Shown in pieces: positions 19,912 through 31,017 of a stretch of 64,000 bases of DNA (within the stretch, counting starts at the first letter, position 1; every line of letters begins with the position of its first letter). This DNA comes from Xiamenia xianingshaonis. GTDB taxonomy: Bacteria; Actinomycetota; Coriobacteriia; Coriobacteriales; Eggerthellaceae. The DNA lies in contig NZ_CP072829.1 of the NCBI RefSeq assembly GCF_017945865.1, positions 1,426,001-1,490,000 of the forward strand, given 5' to 3'. The notes beneath the pieces were generated by a model. It was given only the letters and a program-made list of their open reading frames with translations. It was not told the DNA's origin and ran no database searches. Made by a program: the position numbers and the translations under genes.

Positions 19912-21255
19912 TTACAGCACCCCCAGGTATCGGTCGCGCTCCCATTGGGAAACCACCGACTGGTAGTCGTTCCATTCGTCCCGCTTCGCCTGCACCAAAT
20001 ACGAGAAGATGTGGTCGCCCAGCACGTCGCGCATGAACTCAGACGCCGCGAACCGCTCGACCGCTTCGCCGAGATTGTCCGGCAGCGGCGCGAACCCGCG
20101 CTCTTTCAGCTCTTGGCGCGACAGCTTGAACAGGTCGGTCGCTTCGGTGGGGTCCGGCAGCGCCATGCCTTCCTCGATGCCGCGCAAACCCGCCGCCAGC
20201 ATGACCGCGAACGCCAGATACGGGTTCGCGCTCGGATCGGGGCTGCGAAGCTCCAGGCGGCACGCGCCTTCGTTTCCCGGGCGATACCCCGGCACGCGCA
20301 CGAGCGTCGTGCGGTTCGAACGCCCCCACGACAGGTAGATGGGCGCTTCCCCACCCGACACAAGCCGCTTGTATGAATTCACCGTCGGGTTTGTGACCAG
20401 GCAAAACTCTGGCGCATAGCGCAAAAGCCCCGCCGCAAAGCTCTTCGCCGTGTCCGACAGGCCGTACCCGAGGGAATCCGTGCCGTCGAAAAAGGCGTTG
20501 TCGCCGTCGAGCGTCTGCAGGCTCATGTGCACGTGCATGCCGCTGCCCGGCTCGCCCGCCATGGGCTTGGGCATGAACGACGCGTACACGCCGTGCTTCA
20601 TCGCGATTTCCTTCACGACGAGCTTGTAGGTCATCACCGCGTCGGCCATGGACAGCGCGTCGGTGTAGCGCAGGTCGATCTCGTGCTGCGACGGGCCGTT
20701 CTCGTGGTGGGAGTATTCCACGGGAATGCCCATCTTCTCCAGCGTGAGCACCGTGTCGCGCCGCAGGTCGGACGCATAGTCCAAACTCGTCAGATCGAAG
20801 TAGCCCCCGTGGTCGAGCACTTCGGTGCCCTCAGCGTCCTTGAAGTAGTAATACTCGAGCTCGGGCCCGACGTTGTAGATGTAGCCGGCCTGCTTCGCCC
20901 GCAGCACCCAGCGCTTGAGCACCTCGCGCGGGTCGCCTTCGAACGGCTCGCCGTCGGGCGTGCGGATGCTGCAGAACATGCGCGCCACGGCGTTGGACTG
21001 GGGCCGCCACGGCAGCACTTGGAAGGTGGAGGCGTCGGGGAAGGCGAGCACGTCGGCTTCCTGCATCTGCGAGAAGCCCTCGATGCAGCTGCCGTCGAAG
21101 CCCATGCCTTCGGCGAACGCGCCTTCCAGCTCGCTGGGGCTGACGGCGAACGACTTCATGTGCCCAAGCACGTCGCTGAACCAGAACCGCACGAAATGGA
21201 CGTCGCGGCTTTCGATGGTTTTCAGAACGAAGTCTTGCTCGGGGTTGGAGGCCAT
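19912..21255 (-). CDS. glnA: Type I glutamine synthetase
   Basis: ATP-dependent ammonia assimilation into glutamine. 447 residues, the shorter GSI form. Diagnostic motifs are GFDGSCIEGF, the beta-grasp VGPELEYYYF, the NGPSQHEIDLRY metal-binding stretch, the ATP-site MPKPMAGEPGSGMHVHMS, and SGGEAPIYLSWG. No adenylylation loop of the enterobacterial type (NLYDL) is seen. ATG 21255 has AAAGGAG. First gene of glnA-glnR-like. Confidence 0.96.
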   Translation of the reverse strand: MASNPEQDFVLKTIESRDVHFVRFWFSDVLGHMKSFAVSPSELEGAFAEGMGFDGSCIEGFSQMQEADVLAFPDASTFQVLPWRPQSNAVARMFCSIRTPDGEPFEGDPREVLKRWVLRAKQAGYIYNVGPELEYYYFKDAEGTEVLDHGGYFDLTSLDYASDLRRDTVLTLEKMGIPVEYSHHENGPSQHEIDLRYTDALSMADAVMTYKLVVKEIAMKHGVYASFMPKPMAGEPGSGMHVHMSLQTLDGDNAFFDGTDSLGYGLSDTAKSFAAGLLRYAPEFCLVTNPTVNSYKRLVSGGEAPIYLSWGRSNRTTLVRVPGYRPGNEGACRLELRSPDPSANPYLAFAVMLAAGLRGIEEGMALPDPTEATDLFKLSRQELKERGFAPLPDNLGEAVERFAASEFMRDVLGDHIFSYLVQAKRDEWNDYQSVVSQWERDRYLGVL

Positions 21256-21325
21256 AGGAGAGCTCCTTTGCTCGCGTTGTTCGACGGCGCTTGGCCGCGC
21301 TCGTCTTCCAGGTCATGCGCAAGCC

Positions 21326-21331
21326 ATTATA
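21326..21331 (-). promoter_or_regulatory. glnA promoter -10
   Basis: Minus-strand consensus TATAAT at 21331-21326 predicts a start near 21319 and a leader of about 64 bases. No consensus -35; the GAAAC repeats lie where it would be. Confidence 0.7.
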
Positions 21332-21340
21332 GCCCTTCGC

Positions 21341-21356
21341 GTTTCGCGCATGTTTC
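21341..21356 (-). promoter_or_regulatory. GlnR-type operator in the glnA promoter
   Basis: On the minus strand GAAAC-ATGCGC-GAAAC, spacing six, ends 9 bases before the -10. GlnR of actinomycetes binds half-sites of the GaAAc/gTnAc type spaced by six bases (family knowledge). The location replaces the -35, which fits an activator. Confidence 0.55.
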
Positions 21357-21414
21357 AAGCCGAACGACGGTTCCCTCCCGCACGCCCAAGCCCGACCGAC
21401 CGAACGGACGGCCG

Positions 21415-21678
21415 TCAGTCGAGCTCGCGATAGTCGGCAGCCGCGTCTTCAGCGTCGTCGTAGGCATGCTCCGACGCGCCGAGCGCCGCTTCCCGCGCCT
21501 GCGCCGCAAGCGCTTCAAGCTCGGTGGCCTCGGCCTTCGAATAGACCACCACCGGCACGAGTCGGATCGTGCCGTCCTCGATGTAGACGTCGAACATGTC
21601 GCCGCATTCCAGCCCAAGTTCCCTCACGAGAGGCCTCGGGATGGTCACCTGGAAACGGTCTTTCAGTTCTGACAGCAT
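21415..21678 (-). CDS. AbrB/SpoVT-type DNA-binding protein
   Basis: 87 residues. The swapped-hairpin AbrB fold is visible in DRFQVTIPRPLVRELGLECGD, followed by an acidic helical tail. Such proteins act as transition-state regulators or as antitoxins. No toxin gene is adjacent, so it is an orphan; its role is unknown. ATG 21678 has GGGGAG upstream. It lies upstream of glnA, which has its own promoter. Confidence 0.82.
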   Translation of the reverse strand: MLSELKDRFQVTIPRPLVRELGLECGDMFDVYIEDGTIRLVPVVVYSKAEATELEALAAQAREAALGASEHAYDDAEDAAADYRELD

Positions 21679-21816
21679 GGCTGCTCCCCTCGACGTATCT
21701 TTTGGAACGCCGGATATGATAACAGATCGTCAACCCGCCTGCCGGTCGATCGACGGGCAGCACCGGGGCGGACGTAGCTTCTTCGCGAATGTTTCGGGGG
21801 CGCGGGCGGCACCTGG

Positions 21817-21822
21817 TATACT
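21817..21822 (+). promoter_or_regulatory. Extended -10 promoter of the GT4 gene, leaderless
   Basis: TGG precedes TATACT; the start is predicted at about 21829-21831, coinciding with the ATG at 21831. There is no ribosome binding site. Confidence 0.6.
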
Positions 21823-21830
21823 GAATAGTT

Positions 21831-23147
21831 ATGGAAAACACAACGACACCCCACCCTGCAAAGCGCCTGGCCGTCGTCACGATGGGCGTGAAGCTTGGCG
21901 ACGAGACGCGCGGCTACACGCGATTTCGCAAGCTGTCCGAAATGCTGGTGGAGGCCGGCTTCGAAGTCGACCTGATCACGTCGTCGTTCCAACACTGGGA
22001 CAAGGCGCCGCGCGACACGAGCGACCCGGCGTACCGGCGCCATCCGTTCAACGTCGTGTTCATCGACGAGCCGGGATACCGCAAAAACCTCGACCTCGCG
22101 CGCATCCTGAGCCATTGGAAGGCGGCGCGAAACCTCGCGTCCTACCTGCGGGAAAACGCCGGCGCCTATGCGGCCGTCTACGCCGAGATCCCGCCGAACG
22201 ACGTGGCCCGCGCGGCTGCCGAATATGCGGCCGAGCAGGGCATCCCCTTCGTGGCGGACGTCAACGACCTGTGGCCGGAAGCCATGCGCATGGTCGTGGA
22301 CGTGCCGGTGTTGAGCGACGCGGCCTTCTACCCGTTCTCCCGCGACGCGCGCCGCGTCTACCGATCGTGCGCCGCGTGCGTCGGCACGAGCGACGAATAC
22401 GCCGCGCGGCCCTTGCGCGACCGCATCGACCCCTGCGAGACGCTGACCGTCTACGTGGGCAACGACCTGGCCGCCTTCGACGCAGGCGTCGCCGCGCATC
22501 GAAGCGAGGTCGAAAAGCCGAAAGGCGAGTTCTGGGCCGTCTACGCCGGCATGCTCGGCGCAAGCTACGACCTGGCCACGCTCGTGCAGGCCGCCGCGCT
22601 CGTGGACGAGCGCCAAGCCGAAACCGCAGACGTGCCCCGGCTGCGCGTGAAGATCCTCGGCGACGGGCCGGATCGCGCCGCGCTCGAAGCGCTCGCGGCG
22701 CAGCTTCGCGCGCCGGTCGACTTCGTCGGGTACGCGCCCTACGAAACGATGGCGGCGTGGCTGGCGGCGTCGGACGTGACGGTGAACTCGCTGGTGGCCG
22801 CCGCGCCGCAGAGCATCGTCACAAAGATCGGCGACTACCTGGCCAGCGGGCGCCCGATGATCAACACCGGGTCGAGCCCGGAATTCCGCGCGAAGGTGGA
22901 GCGAGACGGCTTCGGCGTGAACGTGGAGGCCGAAGACGCCGCCGTGCTGGCCGGCGCCTTGGAAGCGCTGCGCGACGACCCGGCCGCCTGCACCGCGATG
23001 GGGCGGACAGGCCGCGCCGTCGCCGAGCGCGAGTTCGACCAGGCCGTGTCGTACCGGGCCATCGTGGATCTGCTCGCACGCCTCGTCGGCGCGGACCCGA
23101 AACGGCCCGCCGCGCCCGCAGACGCGCCCCGCAACGCCCCGTCTTAG
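21831..23147 (+). CDS. Family 4 glycosyltransferase
   Basis: Retaining GT-B glycosyltransferase, probably adding a sugar to a lipid-linked envelope polysaccharide. 438 residues. The N-terminal domain binds the acceptor and includes FVADVNDLWPE. The C-terminal domain has the RLRVKILGDGPDRAALE segment and a TKIGDYLASGRPMI donor-site region. No Shine-Dalgarno is visible and a promoter abuts the ATG, suggesting leaderless translation. First gene of a three-gene polysaccharide operon. Confidence 0.87.
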   Translation: MENTTTPHPAKRLAVVTMGVKLGDETRGYTRFRKLSEMLVEAGFEVDLITSSFQHWDKAPRDTSDPAYRRHPFNVVFIDEPGYRKNLDLARILSHWKAARNLASYLRENAGAYAAVYAEIPPNDVARAAAEYAAEQGIPFVADVNDLWPEAMRMVVDVPVLSDAAFYPFSRDARRVYRSCAACVGTSDEYAARPLRDRIDPCETLTVYVGNDLAAFDAGVAAHRSEVEKPKGEFWAVYAGMLGASYDLATLVQAAALVDERQAETADVPRLRVKILGDGPDRAALEALAAQLRAPVDFVGYAPYETMAAWLAASDVTVNSLVAAAPQSIVTKIGDYLASGRPMINTGSSPEFRAKVERDGFGVNVEAEDAAVLAGALEALRDDPAACTAMGRTGRAVAEREFDQAVSYRAIVDLLARLVGADPKRPAAPADAPRNAPS

Positions 23148-23216
23148 CCAGTGCGGCCGTCTGCGCCGCCCGCCCGCACGCCGTCCCGACCAACCCCCGC
23201 AAAGGAGCCCGCGCCC

Positions 23217-24494
23217 ATGCAACGCACCATCCCGTTCTCGCCGCCCGACATCTCCCAAGCCGAAATCGACGCGGTCATCGACACGCTGAAGAGCGGCTGG
23301 ATCACCACCGGGCCGAAAACGAAGGAGCTGGAGCGGCGCTTGGCCGCCTTCACCGGCGCCGGCGGCGTGGCGTGCGTGTCGTCTGCCACCGCGGCGCTCG
23401 AATGCATCCTGCGCCTTCTGGGCGTGCACGAAGGCGACGAGGTCGTCGTGCCGGCCTACACCTATACCGCCACGTGCTCGCCGGTGTGCCACGTGGGCGC
23501 GACCCCCGTCATGTGCGACTCGCAAGACGGCGCCTACGACCTGGACCTTGACGCGGTCGCAGCGGCCGTCACGCCGCGCACGAAGGCCATCGTCGCCGTC
23601 GACCTGGGCGGGCGCATGGCCGACTGTTCCAGCCTGCTGGGCATCGCCGAAGCGGCACGGCCGCAGTTCCAAGCCGCTTCCGACGTGCAAGAGGCGCTTG
23701 GCCGCATCGCCGTCATCGCCGACGCGGCCCATGCGCTCGGCGCCGTCGACCGCGGCGTGCGAGCCGGCAGCGCCGCGGACTTCAGCAGCTTCTCGTTCCA
23801 TGCGGTGAAGAACTTCACGACGGCCGAAGGCGGGGCGCTGGCGTGGCGTGCGGGCTTGTTCGACGGCGACGAGCTCTATCGCCGGGCCATGCTGCTGTCG
23901 CTGCACGGGCAGACGAAAGACGCGCTCGCAAAGGCCAAGGGCGGATCGTGGGAATACGACGTCGTCTTCCCTGGCTGGAAGTGCAACATGACCGACATCC
24001 AAGCCGCGCTCGGGCTGGCCCAGCTTGAGCGCTACCCGCGCCTTCTCGCCCGCCGCCGCGCCATGGTCGCCCGCTACGAAGCGAACCTGGCGCACCTGCC
24101 GGTCAGCTGGCTGCGCCACTACGAAGACGCTTCCGGCGCAAGCGCCGCGCTGGCCGCCGACGGCCCGGCCCGGCTTGCAGACGACGGCTTCTCGTCAAGC
24201 GGGCACCTCATGATGGTGTCGCTCGACGGACGCTCCGCCGCCTTCCGCAACGCCCTCATCGAAGAGCTGGCCGCGTCCGGCGTGGCCGCCAACGTCCACT
24301 TCAAGCCGCTGCCGCTGCTTTCCGCCTATCGCGACCTAGGGTTCGACCCGCACGACTTCCCCCGCGCCACGGCCCTGTTCGAACGCGAGGTGTCGCTGCC
24401 GCTCCACACGCTGCTCGCCGACGACGACATCGACTACGTGTGCGACGCGTTCGCCGCCGCCTATGCCGCCCTCGACAAACGAGGCCTGCGCTGA
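23217..24494 (+). CDS. DegT/DnrJ/EryC1-type sugar aminotransferase
   Basis: PLP-dependent transamination of a keto-sugar nucleotide for a surface polysaccharide. 425 residues. The N-terminal PFSPPDISQAEIDAV and SGWITTGPKT are typical, and the PLP lysine is Lys198 in FHAVKNFTTAEGG. ATG 23217 has AAAGGAG at 23201. Its stop overlaps the start of the next gene (TGATG). The precise sugar product cannot be read from sequence. Confidence 0.9.
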   Translation: MQRTIPFSPPDISQAEIDAVIDTLKSGWITTGPKTKELERRLAAFTGAGGVACVSSATAALECILRLLGVHEGDEVVVPAYTYTATCSPVCHVGATPVMCDSQDGAYDLDLDAVAAAVTPRTKAIVAVDLGGRMADCSSLLGIAEAARPQFQAASDVQEALGRIAVIADAAHALGAVDRGVRAGSAADFSSFSFHAVKNFTTAEGGALAWRAGLFDGDELYRRAMLLSLHGQTKDALAKAKGGSWEYDVVFPGWKCNMTDIQAALGLAQLERYPRLLARRRAMVARYEANLAHLPVSWLRHYEDASGASAALAADGPARLADDGFSSSGHLMMVSLDGRSAAFRNALIEELAASGVAANVHFKPLPLLSAYRDLGFDPHDFPRATALFEREVSLPLHTLLADDDIDYVCDAFAAAYAALDKRGLR

Positions 24495-25099
24495 TGCTGT
24501 ACGCCAAGGTCGGCAAACGCGCCTGCGACATCGCCGTGTCGCTCGTGGCCCTGCCCGTCGTCGGGCTGGCCGTCGCGTGCCTGGCCCCCCTCATCCGCCA
24601 CGAAGACAAAGGGCCCGTCTTCTACAACGCGCCGCGCGTCGGGCAGAACGGCAAGCCGTTCGTCATGTACAAGCTGCGGTCCATGCGCGTCAACGCCCCT
24701 GACCTGGTCATGGAGGACGGATCGACCTACAACGGCGCCGACGACCCGCGCATGACGCGTATCGGGGCCTTCATGCGCAAGACGAGCCTTGACGAGCTGC
24801 CACAGTTTTTGAACGTGCTGAAAGGCGACATGTCGGTCATTGGGCCCCGCCCCGACCTGCAGCGCGAAACCGAGCTTTACGAAGGCGACGAGGGCCGCAA
24901 GCTGGAAGTGCGCCCCGGCATCACGGGATACGCCGCCGTGTACGGCCGCAACTCGCTGCCGTGGAAGAAGCGGCTGGCCCTGGACGTGTACTACGTGGAC
25001 CACGTGTCGTTTTGGCTCGACGTGAAGGTCTTCTTCAAGACGTTTTCAACCGTGCTCGGCCAAGAAGGCGTCTACGTCGACGAGGGCGACGCGAAATAG
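24494..25099 (+). CDS. Initiating sugar (phosphoglycosyl) transferase
   Basis: Monotopic phosphoglycosyl transferase that transfers a sugar phosphate to undecaprenyl phosphate, starting a repeat unit. 201 residues. An N-terminal re-entrant helix (about 8-30) is followed by the family core [36 protein letters not shown], and [13 protein letters not shown]. The catalytic Asp-Glu is in SLDELPQ. Translationally coupled to the DegT gene; together with the GT4 it forms a small glycan operon. Confidence 0.92.
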   Translation: MLYAKVGKRACDIAVSLVALPVVGLAVACLAPLIRHEDKGPVFYNAPRVGQNGKPFVMYKLRSMRVNAPDLVMEDGSTYNGADDPRMTRIGAFMRKTSLDELPQFLNVLKGDMSVIGPRPDLQRETELYEGDEGRKLEVRPGITGYAAVYGRNSLPWKKRLALDVYYVDHVSFWLDVKVFFKTFSTVLGQEGVYVDEGDAK

Positions 25100-25125
25100 T
25101 GCATCTGCACAAAAACCGCCTCTGA

Positions 25126-28008
25126 TCAATGGGACGCACGGGCGTGCTTGCCGCGCACCGGCAGATGCGCACCGACGCCGCCCCGCGACGCGCGCAGACG
25201 GCGGCGGATCGCCAGCGCCAGCAAAACCGCCGCCGCAACGCCGGTCGTCGCGCAGCCGAGCGCCAGCCCGGGCGACACGTAGGCAAGCTCGACGGTCGAG
25301 CGTCCCGGCGGCACCTCAACGCCCAAGAAAGCCGATTCCGCCAGCGGCACGACCTGCGCCGGGGCTCCGTTCACCCGCGCGCTCCATCCGGCGTCGAAGG
25401 GGATCGTGAACATGACGAGCTCGCCGTCCGCGCCGGCGTCGACCGTTGCGCGGACGCTGGTGTCCTCGTGGGACTCCACCACGGCCCCTCCCGCCCGCAG
25501 ATCTTCTATGACCTGCTGAAACGCTTCCATGTCAAGAGCGTAGAACACGCAGCTCGTGTCGTTTTTCGGGGCGGCGTTCACACTGTGGCCTGCGTCCAGG
25601 ACGATCTCGTACGGCGGCAGGCTCTCGTCCGCCACGTCGCCGAGCGTCACCTGGTACGTGACGGCATCGTCCACAAGCGGCCCGAGCGGCGTCACCGCCT
25701 GCTGGAAGCGGTAGGCCTGCTTCATCGCGGCGCCGCCTTCGACCGCCACGAAGCACGGCTCCTTGTCGGTCCCCACCACCGCGTAGTAGCCGATGGCGCC
25801 GGCCGGCACGTCCACCTCGTAGCGCACCGGGCCGCCTTGCGCCCGCCCGTCTTGCGCCACGCGCGCCTCGCACGGGACAAAGACCGCCACGTCGCGGCCG
25901 AGCAAGGCGCTGGCCAGGGCGTTTTGCCGCTCGAACACGTTTTGCGGCGTATCGAGCGCAAACGAGCGCACGTCATCGGACACCGCATACCCCAGCGGCA
26001 GCGCCCACGGGTTGCGATACAGCCGGCTGCCCTCGATGGCGGGCACGTCCGACACCGGATCGAGGCCCGGCGCCGCCAGCGGCGTGTCGACGTACTTCAC
26101 GTCCAGCAGCGAATCCATGAACAGCTGCGGGGCGGCGTAGCGCGTCGAGATGTAGCCTTCCGCGCTGTAGCCGATACCGTTCAAGAACCTGATAGCATAT
26201 CCGTTGTGCGCCGAGCTGTACGACGAGATCTCGTCGTAGCCCGAGGCCATGCCCTCGTTCAGGGCTGCTTGCAGAATGCGCGTGTAGGTCTTCGCAAAGC
26301 GGAAGTCGGACGGGTCGTAGGCCTGAAGCGCCGCCGCCTGCGAACGCGACTCGGCCGCGTAAGCGTCGTGCGGGCCCTGCTGATAGGCGCCGTAGATCTG
26401 CCCCCAGGCGAGGTTCGCGTTCGCTCCCGCCTCAAGCAGCACCGACGCCACAAGCGCGGCGAAGGCGGCGCGACAAAAGACCGGCCCGGCATCGGGGTTG
26501 CCGTACGCAAAGCCGAAGAAGACCCCGCACACGGCCAGGACGAGCGCCGACGCGACCAAACACCACCAGCTGGCGACCATGCCCGCCAGTGCAGCCGCCG
26601 CCAGGCCCGCCGCCGGCAGGGCCACCGACAGCGCGACCGACGTGCGCCCGAAGCGGCCTTTGGCGGTGCGGTCGATGGCGCAGGCGGTCGCCCACACAAG
26701 CAGCACGCCGAAAAACTGCGCGTTGCGGCAGTAGAAGCCCCTCGGCGCGCGCAAGCCGCACCACACGTGGTACAGCGGCTTGATCCACACCGAGGCGAAC
26801 AGGAACACGACGCCGACGCAAACGGCGGCCTTGAGCGCCCAAGGAACGCGGCGCGACGTCATGAACAGGAAAAACCCGACGACCAGCACCGTGCCGGAGA
26901 ACAGCTGGGGCGTCGCCTCGAGCACGAAGCCGCCGCTTGCCAGCCCGCGCACGCAGTCGGAAAGCGGGTAGGCGTTGCGGGCGTAGGCGTCGTAGAGGCG
27001 ATCCAATAGCCCGGGAGAAGCATCTGCGTCCGGGGCGGCAGCGTCCGGCTGGGCAGCCGCACCCGACCCGGCGGCGTCCGGCTGGACAGCGGCACCCAAC
27101 CCGGCAGCATCCGGGACGGCATCCGCGCCGGCGCCTTCCCCGCTTGCGGGGGCAGCCGCGACGGGCGGCAGCGTGCCGGGCGCCTGGGGCGTCACGTCCT
27201 CGCTCACGTCCCCGACGAGCGAAAACACCGTCGGCAGGAAGATCCACCCCGCCAGCGCGAGCGCTCCGACGAGCGCGGCCGCCCCGGTCGCCAGCGTTTT
27301 CGCAAACCGCCGCGCGTCGAAGCCCGGCACGTCCAGACGCGCGCAGACGCATTCCAGCAGCGCATAGAGCACCGTGAACGCCACCAACATGTAGGCGCTG
27401 TACCAGTTCGCCACGACGGCGGCCGCAACCGCCCCCAGCAGCAGGCCCCACTTCCCCTTGCGCACGCACCGCCACGCCCCCAGCATCGCGAGCGGCAGAA
27501 ACACCAGGCCGTCAAGCCACATGGGGTTACGCAGGTTCGTGACCGACCAGAGCGAAAGCGTGTAGCACAAAGCCAGCGGCAGCCCCAGTGCGCGCACGCC
27601 CGGAAAACGGCGGTGCAGGTAGAACATCATCGCCACCTGCATCGCGCCGAGGCGCAGGGCGCAGGCGACGAACGCGAACAGCGTGTACGAATCGCCGAAC
27701 AGCGGCAGCAGCAGGTTGAACGGGCTTGACAGATAGTAGCTGAACAGGCCCCAGGCGTTCGAGCCGAGCGCCTGGGAGCTGGTGTACAGAAGCGCCTCTT
27801 CGCCGCCTAAAACGCGCTGGTACCAACTGTAGAAGTCGACGTATTGGTACTGCAGGTCGTCAGCGAGAAACGACGCCGGACCGAAGGGGTAGACGCCGCC
27901 CGCGGCGGCAAGCGCACACAGCACGAGGATCGGCAGCACGAAGCCGCCGGCCCAATATGCGACGGAGGCGGCGCGCAGGCGGCGCTTGGAAACCGCAGCG
28001 TCAGTCAT
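25126..28008 (-). CDS. YfhO-like large membrane protein (predicted glycosyltransferase of teichoic/polysaccharide modification)
   Basis: 960 residues with about 12 hydrophobic segments in the first two thirds, then a large extracytoplasmic region and a final membrane helix near the C-terminus. The NPMWLDGLVFLPL and YSAYMLV parts are typical of the YfhO family, whose Firmicutes members glycosylate lipoteichoic acid (family knowledge). An Asp/Ala/Pro-rich, imperfectly repeated insert (about residues 277-333) interrupts a loop. ATG 28008 overlaps the end of the GT2 gene by eight bases, so the two are coupled and likely act on the same lipid-linked sugar. Confidence 0.82.
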   Translation of the reverse strand: MTDAAVSKRRLRAASVAYWAGGFVLPILVLCALAAAGGVYPFGPASFLADDLQYQYVDFYSWYQRVLGGEEALLYTSSQALGSNAWGLFSYYLSSPFNLLLPLFGDSYTLFAFVACALRLGAMQVAMMFYLHRRFPGVRALGLPLALCYTLSLWSVTNLRNPMWLDGLVFLPLAMLGAWRCVRKGKWGLLLGAVAAAVVANWYSAYMLVAFTVLYALLECVCARLDVPGFDARRFAKTLATGAAALVGALALAGWIFLPTVFSLVGDVSEDVTPQAPGTLPPVAAAPASGEGAGADAVPDAAGLGAAVQPDAAGSGAAAQPDAAAPDADASPGLLDRLYDAYARNAYPLSDCVRGLASGGFVLEATPQLFSGTVLVVGFFLFMTSRRVPWALKAAVCVGVVFLFASVWIKPLYHVWCGLRAPRGFYCRNAQFFGVLLVWATACAIDRTAKGRFGRTSVALSVALPAAGLAAAALAGMVASWWCLVASALVLAVCGVFFGFAYGNPDAGPVFCRAAFAALVASVLLEAGANANLAWGQIYGAYQQGPHDAYAAESRSQAAALQAYDPSDFRFAKTYTRILQAALNEGMASGYDEISSYSSAHNGYAIRFLNGIGYSAEGYISTRYAAPQLFMDSLLDVKYVDTPLAAPGLDPVSDVPAIEGSRLYRNPWALPLGYAVSDDVRSFALDTPQNVFERQNALASALLGRDVAVFVPCEARVAQDGRAQGGPVRYEVDVPAGAIGYYAVVGTDKEPCFVAVEGGAAMKQAYRFQQAVTPLGPLVDDAVTYQVTLGDVADESLPPYEIVLDAGHSVNAAPKNDTSCVFYALDMEAFQQVIEDLRAGGAVVESHEDTSVRATVDAGADGELVMFTIPFDAGWSARVNGAPAQVVPLAESAFLGVEVPPGRSTVELAYVSPGLALGCATTGVAAAVLLALAIRRRLRASRGGVGAHLPVRGKHARASH

Positions 28009-28954
28009 CGCTTCGCCTGCGCACAAGGTAGAGCGGGCGGCGCTTCGTTTCCAGATACGCCTTCGCAAGGTACTGGCCGATGATGCCGAGGCACAGCAGG
28101 TTCAAGCCGCCCATGAACAGCACGATGCACGCAAGCGAGGGCCAGCCGGCCACCGGGTCGCCGAACAGCAGCGCCCGCACGACGATGACGACGACGAACA
28201 CGAACGCGAGCAAACACGACAGCAGCCCGGCCAAAGACGCGATCGAAAGCGGCGCTGTGGAAAACCCGACGATGCCGTCGAGCGAATAGCGGAACAGCGA
28301 AAAGAAGTTCCACTTGGTCTCGCCCGCCGCCCGCTGCACGTTTTCGTACGGCAGCCACTTCGTCTTGAAGCCGACCCAGCCGTAGATGCCCTTCGAAAAG
28401 CGGTTGTACTCTTTTAAGGACAGTATGCCGTCGACCACCCGGCGCGTCATCAGTCGGTAGTCGCGGGCGCCGTCGACCACGTCGACGTCGGAGATGCGGT
28501 TGATGATGCGATAGAACTGCCGGGCGCAAAACGACCTGACAGGCGGCTCGCCCTCGCGGTTGACGCGGCGCGTGGCCACGCTGTCGAAGCCCTCGTCGAC
28601 CAGCACGGCGTACATGGCAGGCAGCAGGCTCGGCGGGTCTTGCAGGTCGGCGTCCATCGTGCAGACATAGTCGCCGCGCGCTTCCTCGAACCCGGCGAAA
28701 ATGGCCGCCTCCTTGCCGAAGTTGCGCGAAAAGCTCAGCCAGCGCACCGCCAGCATGGAAGGATCGGGGGCCTCCAGTGCTTCGACGACGCCGAGCGTGC
28801 CGTCGGTCGACCCGTCGTCAACGAACACGGCTTCGAAGCAAACGTCCTCGTCACGCCCGTGCATGCCGTTCGCGACCGCGCACAGCTCGGCGAAGAAGAG
28901 CGGCAGGCTTTCTTCTTCGTTGCGACAAGGCACGACGACGGAAATGAGCGGCAC
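28001..28954 (-). CDS. Family 2 glycosyltransferase, polyprenyl-phosphate-sugar synthase (GtrB/DPM type)
   Basis: Makes a polyprenyl-phosphate sugar that serves as donor outside the cell. 317 residues. The GT-A domain has VVVPCRNEEESLP, VDDGSTDGT and the metal motif DADLQDPP; two C-terminal membrane helices follow (about 235-300). GTG 28954 with AGAAAGG upstream is preferred; a TTG at 29005 would add 17 residues. Its product probably feeds the YfhO-like protein encoded directly downstream. Confidence 0.9.
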   Translation of the reverse strand: MPLISVVVPCRNEEESLPLFFAELCAVANGMHGRDEDVCFEAVFVDDGSTDGTLGVVEALEAPDPSMLAVRWLSFSRNFGKEAAIFAGFEEARGDYVCTMDADLQDPPSLLPAMYAVLVDEGFDSVATRRVNREGEPPVRSFCARQFYRIINRISDVDVVDGARDYRLMTRRVVDGILSLKEYNRFSKGIYGWVGFKTKWLPYENVQRAAGETKWNFFSLFRYSLDGIVGFSTAPLSIASLAGLLSCLLAFVFVVVIVVRALLFGDPVAGWPSLACIVLFMGGLNLLCLGIIGQYLAKAYLETKRRPLYLVRRRSDD

Positions 28955-29016
28955 GGGGGCGAACCTTTCTACGAGAAAGCGCACGAGGGCGCGGAAAAGC
29001 TGCAAAGCATCTTATT

Positions 29017-29022
29017 AGTATA
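29017..29022 (-). promoter_or_regulatory. Extended -10 promoter of the GT2-yfhO pair
   Basis: Minus-strand TGG-TATACT, with the -10 hexamer at 29022-29017, predicts a start near 29010 and a leader of about 55 bases to the GTG. The hexamer and extension are identical to those before the GT4 gene. Confidence 0.55.
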
Positions 29023-29109
29023 CCAGAGGCGAACAAAGGCCGCCGAAGACGCGCGACGGCGGGCGCGTTCGCCTTTCCAAGCAGGGTCGCGCGCCCAACG
29101 GCCGCTTTG

Positions 29110-30915
<1,806 letters not shown>

Positions 30916-31017
30916 GTTTCGTCCTTTCAACGGGCCGGTTTTTCAACGGGTCGGAATTATCAGAGCGGAAGGGGTTGCGCGGGGCTCGAGCGCCATGCAC
31001 AGGCCCCGCGTTGCAGC

